Origin: Comamonadaceae bacterium
Lineage (GTDB): Bacteria > Pseudomonadota > Gammaproteobacteria > Burkholderiales > Burkholderiaceae_C
Assembly: GCA_947469815.1 (NCBI GenBank)
Contig: CANIRI010000110.1
Coordinates: forward strand, 1-7,509
Reading direction: 5' to 3'
DNA length: 7,509 nt
The position numbers and the translations under genes were made by a program. Within the stretch, counting starts at the first letter, position 1; every line of letters begins with the position of its first letter. Positions 1 to 5,865 of the stretch are shown piece after piece. The notes beneath the pieces were generated by a model, which was not told where the DNA came from, did not search any database, and was given only the letters and a program-made list of their open reading frames with translations.

Positions 1-533
1 AGTCATTCGGTATCAACCAAGCCGCGATTCCCGGATTTGTGCGCGACGCTTGGTTCAAGTCGGAAAAAGTGGGCGACTTCTACGGGCAGTGCTCGCAGTT
101 GTGTGGCAAGGAGCATTCCTTCATGCCCATTCACATCAAGGTCTTGTCCGAAGAGGATTACAGCAAGTGGGCTGCGGCCGAGGTCAAAAAAGCAGCTGCC
201 AAGGCAGATGATCCTGCCAAAGTCTGGGCTATGGATGACATCATGGCGCGCGGTGAGAAGGTCTATGCCCAGAATTGCGTGGCCTGCCACCAAGCAAGCG
301 GCAAAGGCGGCGGTGCGATCAAGGCCATTGACGGCGCAGCGGTGGTCAATGACGCCGACAAAACCAAAGAAATCATGGTCTTGCTCAACGGCCAAAACAA
401 CGGCGCTATGCCGTCCTGGAAGGCTTTGAGCGATACGGACATCGCAGCTGTGGTGACCTACACCAAGAACCATTGGTCCAATAAAACCGGACAACTGGTT
501 CAACCGGCCGATGTGTTGGCCATGCGCAAGTAA
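1..533 (+). CDS. coxB: cytochrome c oxidase subunit II with C-terminal cytochrome c domain (5' truncated)
   Basis: This is the 3' part of subunit II, the electron-entry subunit of the membrane-bound aa3/caa3-type oxidase. The reading frame is already open at base 3, so the two N-terminal transmembrane helices and first part of the cupredoxin domain lie outside the window. Visible first is the end of the periplasmic CuA domain, with the Cys-x3-Cys-x3-His-x2-Met cluster at about 90-125 (C-S-Q-L-C-G-K-E-H-S-F-M). The usual Glu between the two Cys is Gln here. After a Lys/Ala-rich linker comes a class I cytochrome c domain: heme-binding C-V-A-C-H at 276-290 and a likely axial Met in G-A-M-P at 408-410. 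Such a fused domain passes electrons from soluble cytochrome c to CuA. The gene ends with TAA at 531-533, 75 bp before coxA. The identification is firm; only the N-terminus is unknown. Confidence 0.95.
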   Translation, partial: SFGINQAAIPGFVRDAWFKSEKVGDFYGQCSQLCGKEHSFMPIHIKVLSEEDYSKWAAAEVKKAAAKADDPAKVWAMDDIMARGEKVYAQNCVACHQASGKGGGAIKAIDGAAVVNDADKTKEIMVLLNGQNNGAMPSWKALSDTDIAAVVTYTKNHWSNKTGQLVQPADVLAMRK

Positions 534-608
534 TACGCGCTAAAAATCCCATTCAAAACTTATAGCTACCGTACAACGTTAAAAGCGTTAATCGAAAAGG
601 AAATCACC
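534..608 (+). other. coxB-coxA intergenic spacer with RBS and short repeat
   Basis: This 75-bp gap is more AT-rich than the genes around it. It ends with a purine-rich ribosome binding site (AAAAGGAAA, about 595-603) just before the coxA ATG. The hexamer CGTTAA occurs twice, at 577-582 and 586-591, and AACG at 575-578 can pair with CGTT at 586-589, but the stem is too short to be a terminator. A TATAGC box at 561-566 resembles a -10 element, but I see no good -35 at the right distance. coxA is therefore probably transcribed with coxB, although an internal promoter is not excluded. Confidence 0.4.
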
Positions 609-2225
609 ATGAGCGCAGTTCTCGGGCACCACGAACACGCACACGACGACCACAGCCATGCGCCGACGGGTTGGCGTCGTTGGGTATTTGCGACCAACCA
701 CAAGGACATCGGTACGCTGTATCTGCTGTTTGCCTTCAGCAATTTGATGATTGGCGGGGTTTTGGCCCTTTGCATCCGTTTGGAGTTGTTCCAGCCAGGG
801 CTGCAGTTCTTTAACCCGGAGCTGTTCAACCAGTTCACCACCATGCATGGCCTGATCATGGTGTTCGGCGCGATCATGCCGGCCTTTGTTGGTTTTGCGA
901 ATTGGATGGTTCCGCTGCAGATCGGGGCCGCCGATATGGCCTTTGCGCGCATGAACAATTTCAGCTTCTGGCTGATGATCCCGGCGGCGGTCCTGCTGGT
1001 CAGTTCATTCTGGCTGCCAGGCGGAGCGATTGCGGCGGGATGGACCATTTACGCGCCCCTGAGCCTGCAGCAGGGTGCCAGCATGGATGCCGGTATTTTT
1101 GCCCTGCACGTGCTCGGCGCGTCTTCCATCATGGGCTCGATCAACATCATTGTGACCATCCTCAACATGCGGGCGCCCGGCATGACGCTGATGAAGATGC
1201 CCATGTTCGCCTGGACTTGGCTCATTACTGCTTATTTGCTGATTGCGGTGATGCCGGTGTTGGCCGGTGTGATCACCATGACCTTGACCGACCGCCATTT
1301 CGGTACCAGCTTCTTTAACCCCGCCGGCGGCGGCGATCCGGTGATGTTCCAGCACATCTTCTGGTTCTTCGGTCACCCCGAGGTGTACATCATGATTTTG
1401 CCGGCCTTCGGCATCATTAGCCAGGTGGTTCCTGCATTTGCACGCAAGCGCCTGTTCGGCTACGCCTCTATGGTGTATGCGACTTCCAGCATTGCCATCC
1501 TGTCCTTCATTGTGTGGGCGCACCACATGTTCACCTCCGGCATGCCGGTGACAGGCCAGCTGTTCTTCATGTATGCGACGATGTTGATCGCAGTTCCCAC
1601 CGCCGTGAAAATTTTCAATTGGATCGCCACCATGTGGCAGGGCTCGATGACCTTTGAGACCCCGATGCTGTTCGCGGTTGGTTTTATTTTCGTGTTCACC
1701 ATGGGTGGATTCACCGGTCTGATTCTGGCCATGGCCCCCATCGACATCCAGATCCATGACACCTACTACGTGGTCGCCCACTTCCACTATGTGCTGGTTG
1801 CGGGTTCGCTGTATGCCATGTTCTCCGGCTTCTATTACTGGTCGCCTAAGTGGACCGGTGTCATGTACGACGAAACCCGGGGCAAGATCCATTTCTGGTG
1901 GTCGCTGATTGCGTTCAACGTGACCTTCTTCCCCATGCACTTCCTGGGCTTGGCCGGTATGCCGCGCCGCTATGCGGATTACCCTATGCAATTCGCAGAC
2001 TTCAATGCCCTGGCGTCGGTCGGCGCATTTGCTTTCGGTTTGGCACAGGTGTATTTCTTCTTCTTCATCGTGCTGCCCATGATGATGGGCAAGGGCGAAA
2101 AAGCGCCGCAAAAGCCCTGGGATGGTGCTGAAGGGTTGGAGTGGGAAGTGCCTTCGCCCGCGCCGTTCCACACCTTTGAGACGCCGCCCAAGTTGAACGC
2201 CAATGCGACGCGGATTGTGGGTTGA
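609..2225 (+). CDS. coxA: cytochrome c oxidase subunit I
   Basis: This is the 538-residue catalytic subunit in the inner membrane. It reduces O2 to water at the heme a3-CuB centre and pumps protons. The length is normal and about 12 membrane helices are expected. Every key residue checked is present: His80 and His393 (heme a), His391 (heme a3), His256, His305 and His306 (CuB), and Tyr260, the Tyr cross-linked to the CuB His. The D-channel has Asp109, Asn98, Asn116 and Glu258 in H-P-E-V-Y, which marks an A1-type oxidase. The K-channel has Thr331 and Lys334. His383-Asp384 are the subunit I ligands of the Mg/Mn site. The ATG at 609 has a purine-rich RBS 6-14 bases upstream and is followed by the expected W-R-R-W-V-F-A-T-N-H-K-D-I-G start. 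The N-terminal tail is unusually rich in His (six in residues 7-17). The stop overlaps the next start by one base. Confidence 0.98.
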   Translation: MSAVLGHHEHAHDDHSHAPTGWRRWVFATNHKDIGTLYLLFAFSNLMIGGVLALCIRLELFQPGLQFFNPELFNQFTTMHGLIMVFGAIMPAFVGFANWMVPLQIGAADMAFARMNNFSFWLMIPAAVLLVSSFWLPGGAIAAGWTIYAPLSLQQGASMDAGIFALHVLGASSIMGSINIIVTILNMRAPGMTLMKMPMFAWTWLITAYLLIAVMPVLAGVITMTLTDRHFGTSFFNPAGGGDPVMFQHIFWFFGHPEVYIMILPAFGIISQVVPAFARKRLFGYASMVYATSSIAILSFIVWAHHMFTSGMPVTGQLFFMYATMLIAVPTAVKIFNWIATMWQGSMTFETPMLFAVGFIFVFTMGGFTGLILAMAPIDIQIHDTYYVVAHFHYVLVAGSLYAMFSGFYYWSPKWTGVMYDETRGKIHFWWSLIAFNVTFFPMHFLGLAGMPRRYADYPMQFADFNALASVGAFAFGLAQVYFFFFIVLPMMMGKGEKAPQKPWDGAEGLEWEVPSPAPFHTFETPPKLNANATRIVG

Positions 2226-2371
2226 TGCCAGACCATTCAGAGCGTGATGCCGTGAAGACTGTCCAGGCTCAAGCCAATCGCCGTCTGGGATTGATACTGG
2301 GCTCTGTTGCCGTCGCTTTTTTCATCGGCTTTATGGTGAAAATCTCTTTGCTCAGCGGAAATTTCGCATGA
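2225..2371 (+). CDS. cytochrome oxidase small assembly protein (48 aa)
   Basis: This is a 48-residue gene, easily missed by length cut-offs. Its ATG shares one base with the coxA stop (TGATG), and its own TGA overlaps the ctaG start in ATGA at 2368-2371. Both junctions point to translational coupling. The protein begins M-P-D-H-S-E-R-D and has a polar, partly basic N-terminal 20 residues. One membrane helix follows (about residues 21-38, L-G-L-I-L-G-S-V-A-V-A-F-F-I-G-F-M-V), then a short tail K-I-S-L-L-S-G-N-F-A. This topology (N-in single helix) and position exactly between coxA and ctaG match the small assembly protein annotated at this place in betaproteobacterial cox operons. Its biochemical role is not established. 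By inference from context it may act with CtaG or newly made subunit I during CuB assembly. Confidence 0.8.
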   Translation: MPDHSERDAVKTVQAQANRRLGLILGSVAVAFFIGFMVKISLLSGNFA

Positions 2372-2964
2372 ACCTGACCCGGGCAAACCAACAGGTTTCC
2401 CGCAAGTTGGCGGTGGTGGCCCTGGCCATGTTCGCGTTCGGTTATGCCCTGGTGCCCATGTACCGTGCGATTTGCGAGTACACGGGTATCAACATACTGG
2501 CGCTCGCTGAGCAGACCATACCCGGCGCACGCGCGGTACCCAAGAACACCCAAATTGACACCAGCCGGACCATCACGGTGGAATTCGACGCCAACGCACG
2601 CGGACCCTGGGAGTTCCGCCCGGACCAGCGTACCGTGCAAGTCCACCCCGGGGAAGTCATCACGGTGATGTACGAGTTTCAGAATACCCAGAACCGCCGC
2701 ATGAGCGCACAGGCCATTCCCAGCTACGCACCACAGCAGGCTGCAGCGCACTTCAACAAACTGGAGTGTTTTTGTTTTCAGCAGTACACGCTGGATGCCG
2801 GTGAGAAAAAGTCATGGCCTGTCGTTTTTGTGGTGGATCCCAAGTTGTCCGCTGATGTCAAAACCATCACCCTGTCCTACACATTCTTTGAAGTTGGGGG
2901 CAAGACGCCTCCGGCCCCTGTGGCCAAGGGAGCGCAGAACTTCACAGGTGATGGGAAGGCTTGA
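2368..2964 (+). CDS. ctaG: cytochrome c oxidase assembly protein CtaG/Cox11 (CuB copper chaperone)
   Basis: Cox11-family proteins deliver copper to the CuB site of subunit I from the periplasmic face of the membrane. The 198-residue length is typical. A cytoplasmic N-terminal stretch (about 1-12) leads into a single membrane helix (about 13-31), followed by the family motif V-P-M-Y-R-A-I-C-E-Y-T-G with Cys36. The periplasmic Ig-like beta domain carries the copper-binding C-F-C-F motif (Cys134 and Cys136), followed by Q-Q-Y-T-L and the conserved F-V-V-D-P segment. All three functional Cys are therefore present. The ATG overlaps the preceding small assembly gene by four bases, and the TGA overlaps the next ATG by one base (TGATG at 2962-2966), so expression is probably coupled. 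The identification is secure. Confidence 0.96.
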   Translation: MNLTRANQQVSRKLAVVALAMFAFGYALVPMYRAICEYTGINILALAEQTIPGARAVPKNTQIDTSRTITVEFDANARGPWEFRPDQRTVQVHPGEVITVMYEFQNTQNRRMSAQAIPSYAPQQAAAHFNKLECFCFQQYTLDAGEKKSWPVVFVVDPKLSADVKTITLSYTFFEVGGKTPPAPVAKGAQNFTGDGKA

Positions 2965-3164
2965 TGGTCGCTGGTGCTTTAGCCCGTTTTGGCCGCAGCG
3001 TGAAGGCGGTGGGCTGGTCATTCCTGGGAATTCGCAGCAAAGCGGGGCAGGAAGGTGACCATGCCGGACTGAAGCCCCTGGAAGTGATGGCGGTTGGTTT
3101 GATCGGAGTTTTTGTGTTGATCGGGGTCTTGGTGACCATCGTCAACTGGGCGGTTTCGAAGTGA
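2964..3164 (+). CDS. DUF2970 family small membrane protein
   Basis: This is a 66-residue protein with one predicted membrane helix. The N-terminal half is basic and amphipathic (A-R-F-G-R-S-V-K-A-V-G-W-S-F-L-G-I-R-S), then comes a charged G-Q-E-G-D-H segment. The second half is hydrophobic (about residues 40-62, ending V-T-I-V-N-W-A-V-S-K). The F-L-G-I-R-S motif, the Asp, the K-P-hydrophobic turn and the terminal helix match the DUF2970 family as I know it. Members are common in betaproteobacterial cox operons between ctaG and coxC. I chose the ATG at 2964, which shares a base with the ctaG stop; a TTG one codon upstream is in frame but less likely. The function is unknown. The position suggests an accessory or assembly factor of the oxidase. 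Confidence 0.82.
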   Translation: MVAGALARFGRSVKAVGWSFLGIRSKAGQEGDHAGLKPLEVMAVGLIGVFVLIGVLVTIVNWAVSK

Positions 3165-3212
3165 TACGCCTAAGTGTGTCGCTGGCTGATTTTTGGGAAA
3201 AATGGAGTTGAA

Positions 3213-4094
3213 ATGAGTTCAAACGCACACGGGGGGACGCCCCATTATTTTGTTCCGGAGCCCTCCCGCCATCCGGCTATGGCGGCCTTGGGGCTGTTTT
3301 TTGTCATTCTCGGTGCGTCCCAATGGGTGAACGATGCCAACTGGGGCAAATACTCTGTCGTCTTGGGGTTTGTCATTCTGTTCGCGGTATTGTTCCAGTG
3401 GTTCAGCGACGCGATTGCTGAGAGCGAAGGCGGTCAGTATGGCAAGCGCATTGATATTTCCTTTCGCTGGAGCATGAGCTGGTTCATCTTCTCGGAAGTC
3501 ATGTTTTTTGGGGCTTTCTTCACCGCACTGTGGTGGGGTCGCGCGCATTCGGTTCCCGAGGCCGGCAGTTTGGACAATGCCTTGCTGTGGCCCGGTTTCA
3601 AGGCGGTTTGGCCAAGTCTGGCCGCAGGTGTGACCGGATCGCCCGCCGACATCGTCGAGCCCTTCACCACCATGGGCCCGCTATGGCTGCCCACCATCAA
3701 CACCGCATTGCTCTTGACCTCGGGCGTGACTTTGACCATTGCCCACCATGCGCTGATTGACAACCACCGTGGCCGCACCATCGCGTTCATGTGGTTGACC
3801 GTACTTCTGGGTATTACCTTCCTCTTCGTGCAAGGCTATGAGTACTACCACGCCTATACCGAGCTCAATCTCAAGCTGTCATCCGGTATTTACGGCTCCA
3901 CCTTTTTCATGCTGACCGGCTTTCACGGTTTCCATGTCTTTGTCGGCATGCTGATGCTGCTGTTCATCACGCTACGGATTCAAAAAGGCCACTTCAAACC
4001 AACCAGCCATTTTGGTTTTGAAGGCGCGGCCTGGTACTGGCATTTTGTGGACGTGGTGTGGCTGGGTCTGTACATCCTGGTGTACTGGATGTAA
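3213..4094 (+). CDS. coxC: cytochrome c oxidase subunit III
   Basis: This 293-residue membrane subunit has no redox centre. It stabilises subunit I and supports proton uptake into the D-channel. The N-terminus H-Y-F-V-P-E-P-S-R-H-P (residues 11-21) is characteristic of proteobacterial CoxC. The conserved helix W-F-I-F-S-E-V-M-F-F carries the membrane-embedded Glu95. The C-terminus W-H-F-V-D-V-V-W-L-G-L-Y-I-L-V-Y-W is the family's usual ending. Seven helices are expected, the usual bacterial form. I chose the ATG at 3213, preceded by GGAG at 3204-3207. An in-frame non-ATG start at 3174 would add a 13-residue tail unlike the family. A 48-base gap separates it from the DUF2970 gene, and a hairpin terminator follows the stop. 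Confidence 0.97.
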   Translation: MSSNAHGGTPHYFVPEPSRHPAMAALGLFFVILGASQWVNDANWGKYSVVLGFVILFAVLFQWFSDAIAESEGGQYGKRIDISFRWSMSWFIFSEVMFFGAFFTALWWGRAHSVPEAGSLDNALLWPGFKAVWPSLAAGVTGSPADIVEPFTTMGPLWLPTINTALLLTSGVTLTIAHHALIDNHRGRTIAFMWLTVLLGITFLFVQGYEYYHAYTELNLKLSSGIYGSTFFMLTGFHGFHVFVGMLMLLFITLRIQKGHFKPTSHFGFEGAAWYWHFVDVVWLGLYILVYWM

Positions 4095-4128
4095 GGTATT
4101 TGGCTGTCGCGTGCAGCGCCACTGCGTG

Positions 4129-4153
4129 AAAGGCACCACACCCGGTGCCTTTT
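4129..4153 (+). terminator. rho-independent terminator after coxC
   Basis: A perfect 9-bp stem pairs AAAGGCACC (4129-4137) with GGTGCCTTT (4144-4152) around a 6-base loop. It runs into TTTT and then a pyrimidine-rich stretch. It lies 35 bp after the coxC stop and about 30 bp beyond the stop of the convergent minus-strand gene. It could therefore end both transcripts, although the T-run is better on the plus strand. It probably separates the coxBA-ctaG-coxC transcript from the SURF1-ctaAB block. Confidence 0.82.
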
Positions 4154-4181
4154 CTGTTTCCAGGCCTCTGGCCTCTGGATG

Positions 4182-4403
4182 TCAGCGGCCCACAGGCAAG
4201 CCGGTCGGCTGGATCAGACCGAGTTGCCAGGCCAGCAAAACACCCAAAAACAACAATATGGAAACGGCCACCCGCAGCGCCAGCGCCCACGCCATGCGCT
4301 TGGATTTCGCAACCGGTGACGGGTTGCCGCGCAACATGAAAAACAGCGCCGTACCCAGCGCCGCAAAAATACCCAAAAACCCCAAGGCGATGAAATACGA
4401 CAT
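4182..4403 (-). CDS. DUF2909-like twin-transmembrane small protein
   Basis: This 73-residue minus-strand protein has two hydrophobic helices, about residues 4-23 (F-I-A-L-G-F-L-G-I-F-A-A-L-G-T-A-L-F-F) and 40-62 (L-A-L-R-V-A-V-S-I-L-L-F-L-G-V-L-L-A-W). A basic loop (R-G-N-P-S-P-V-A-K-S-K-R) joins them, which favours a hairpin with the loop in the cytoplasm. Length, two-helix layout and position between coxC and a SURF1 gene match the DUF2909 family of beta- and gammaproteobacteria. No function is known. It points against all its neighbours: its 3' end faces the coxC terminator and its ATG lies 15 bases from the SURF1 start. Its ribosome binding site is poor (only GGAT well upstream), so expression may be low. 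The second helix and loop read as real protein rather than an antisense shadow, and no plus-strand gene covers the region. Confidence 0.8.
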   Translation of the reverse strand: MSYFIALGFLGIFAALGTALFFMLRGNPSPVAKSKRMAWALALRVAVSILLFLGVLLAWQLGLIQPTGLPVGR

Positions 4404-4418
4404 GCCGAGGATTATCCG

Positions 4419-5165
4419 GTGAATTCCCGTGGACGCTTTCTGCTGGTCAGCGTGGCCACGCTGATCGGTGTGGGCCTGACACTGGCGCTGGGGCGTTGGC
4501 AGTTGCAGCGTGCCGCCTACAAAGAAGATCTCGCCCAGCAGGTGCAGGCGCGCGCTGCCTTAGTGCCGTTGCCGCAAGATACGCTGCTGGCCTTGGAGCC
4601 TGATGGCCTGCCACCCCAGGCGCAACGCCGCACCGCGTTGCGTGGTGTCTGGCTGCCTCAACATACCGTTGCGCTCGATAACCGGCAGATGCTGGAAAAG
4701 CAGGGCTTTTTCATCATGACCCCCTTGCAGCTCGACGCCTCTGGTGCAGTGGTGTTGGTACAGCGCGGCTGGTTACCGCGTAATTTTCTGCAGCGCGATG
4801 CCTTGCTGCCTTTTGAGACGCCCGCCGGTGTAGTGGAAGTGGCGGGTACCATTGCCCTGGCACCCGCCAGGCTTTATGCATTCGACGCGGCCGAAAAGGG
4901 CACGATCCGCCAGAATCTGGACATTGCCAATTACCGCATTGAGACCGGCTTGCCGCTGCGGGATTTCATGCTGGTTCAGCAGGGCCCGGCGTCCGAAGGT
5001 TTATTGCGTTCGTGGCCTGCGCCGAACCTCGGTATCGAGCGGCATTACGGTTACGCTTTTCAATGGTTCAGTTTGGCGGCGCTGATTGCCGGGCTGTACT
5101 TTTGGTTTCAATGGTTGCGCCCTCGCTGGCGTGCAAAGGATCAACTTCCCGATGACCGCACCTGA
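4419..5165 (+). CDS. SURF1 family cytochrome oxidase biogenesis protein
   Basis: SURF1/Shy1 proteins sit in the inner membrane and help place heme A into subunit I. This 248-residue protein has the family layout. A first membrane helix (about 7-24) leads into the conserved L-G-R-W-Q-L-Q-R (residues 24-31). A large periplasmic domain follows, containing the typical V-L-V-Q-R-G-W-L-P segment. A second helix (about 213-231) comes after R-H-Y-G-Y-A-F-Q-W-F, the family's C-terminal signature. The start is a GTG at 4419 with CGAGG at 4406-4410 as ribosome binding site; no upstream ATG fits. It follows a 15-base divergent gap with the minus-strand small gene, so its promoter must lie in that gene's coding DNA. 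It overlaps the next gene by 14 bases. The protein is also called SurF1; I leave the symbol empty because naming varies. Confidence 0.95.
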   Translation: MNSRGRFLLVSVATLIGVGLTLALGRWQLQRAAYKEDLAQQVQARAALVPLPQDTLLALEPDGLPPQAQRRTALRGVWLPQHTVALDNRQMLEKQGFFIMTPLQLDASGAVVLVQRGWLPRNFLQRDALLPFETPAGVVEVAGTIALAPARLYAFDAAEKGTIRQNLDIANYRIETGLPLRDFMLVQQGPASEGLLRSWPAPNLGIERHYGYAFQWFSLAALIAGLYFWFQWLRPRWRAKDQLPDDRT

Positions 5166-5865
5166 TCGAATGGACGACCGCCCTGTGGATTTTGCTGTGC
5201 ATTCCATGCCCCAAGCGCATGAGTTGGCGCAGCAGCCTGAGCGTATCCGCAGTGGGCGCATCAAGATGCTGCTCGTGCTGGCGGTGTGTGCCGCGCCGGT
5301 GATCGCCTCGTATTTCACCTATTACGTTGTGCGGCCCGCAGCGCGCACCAATTTTGGGGTGTTGGTCGAGCCCCAGCGGCCGCTGCCCGAGCTGGTGGCG
5401 CAAGACCTGGATGGCAAGCCGGTGCCGATGGCCAGCCTGCGCGGCCAATGGTTGGTCATGAGCGTGGCGCATGCGGCCTGTGATGCGAGCTGCGAGGCCA
5501 CCTTGTTCCTGCAGCGCCAATTGCGCGCCGGGCTGGGCAAAGACAAAGACCGCGTGGATTGGGTATGGCTGATCGACGACGACGCCCCGGTGCCGCCGGC
5601 CATGCTGCCCCGTCTGGAGGGCTCCACCACCTTGCGCATTCCCGCGCAGTCTGCCGCGCAGTGGCTGGGTGACGGTGCAGCCGGTCCGCTGTACGGTGCC
5701 GTTTACCTGGTAGATCCTTTGGGCAATTACATGATGCGTTTTCCGGCGCTGGACCTGCAGCCCGACAGCACACAGGAAGCCAAGCTGCTGCATGCCAAAA
5801 AAGTCAAACGCGATGTGGAGCGCCTGTTGCGCGCTTCAGCATCCTGGGACACGGCGGGGCGCTAA
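5152..5865 (+). CDS. SCO-like thioredoxin-fold membrane protein, probable oxidase assembly factor
   Basis: This 237-residue protein has a 38-residue charged cytoplasmic N-terminus and one membrane helix (about 39-60). The periplasmic domain has a thioredoxin/SCO-like order: P-L-P-E-L-V-A-Q-D-L-D-G-K-P-V, the strand W-L-V-M-S-V, a Cys-x3-Cys site (Cys110 and Cys114, C-D-A-S-C), then V-Y-L-V-D-P-L-G-N near residue 187. True SCO proteins carry copper for the CuA site using C-P-x-x-C plus a distal His shortly before the second strand. Here the Pro is Asp, and the segment P-L-Y-G-A-V-Y-L-V-D-P has no His. A thiol-redox role or modified copper handling is therefore as likely as classic SCO function. 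The ATG at 5152 has AAAGGA at 5135-5140 and overlaps the SURF1 stop by 14 bases. An ATG at 5170 is possible but has no RBS. Confidence 0.75.
   Translation: MTAPDRMDDRPVDFAVHSMPQAHELAQQPERIRSGRIKMLLVLAVCAAPVIASYFTYYVVRPAARTNFGVLVEPQRPLPELVAQDLDGKPVPMASLRGQWLVMSVAHAACDASCEATLFLQRQLRAGLGKDKDRVDWVWLIDDDAPVPPAMLPRLEGSTTLRIPAQSAAQWLGDGAAGPLYGAVYLVDPLGNYMMRFPALDLQPDSTQEAKLLHAKKVKRDVERLLRASASWDTAGR

Noticed and set aside
1005..2171. Long minus-strand reading frame of 388 codons
   Set aside because: It lies wholly antisense to coxA, which has all catalytic residues. Its product is rich in His, Gln and Arg, as expected from reading membrane-protein codons backwards, and shows no family motif.
3174..3212. 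Possible upstream start extending CoxC by 13 residues
   Set aside because: The added peptide is unlike CoxC N-termini and begins with a non-ATG codon. The ATG at 3213 has a ribosome binding site and gives the usual family start.
4163..4178. Tandem GGCCTCT, two copies plus two bases
   Set aside because: It is too short and too few copies to be a meaningful repeat. It sits in the untranslated gap between convergent genes.
4012..4422. Plus-strand reading frame running from the end of coxC through the terminator
   Set aside because: It overlaps coxC out of frame, crosses the hairpin terminator, and is the complement of the minus-strand two-helix gene. Its product has no membrane or domain pattern.
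5068..5793. Minus-strand reading frame of 241 codons
   Set aside because: It is a shadow of the SURF1 end and the SCO-like gene, with no plausible start signal or motif.
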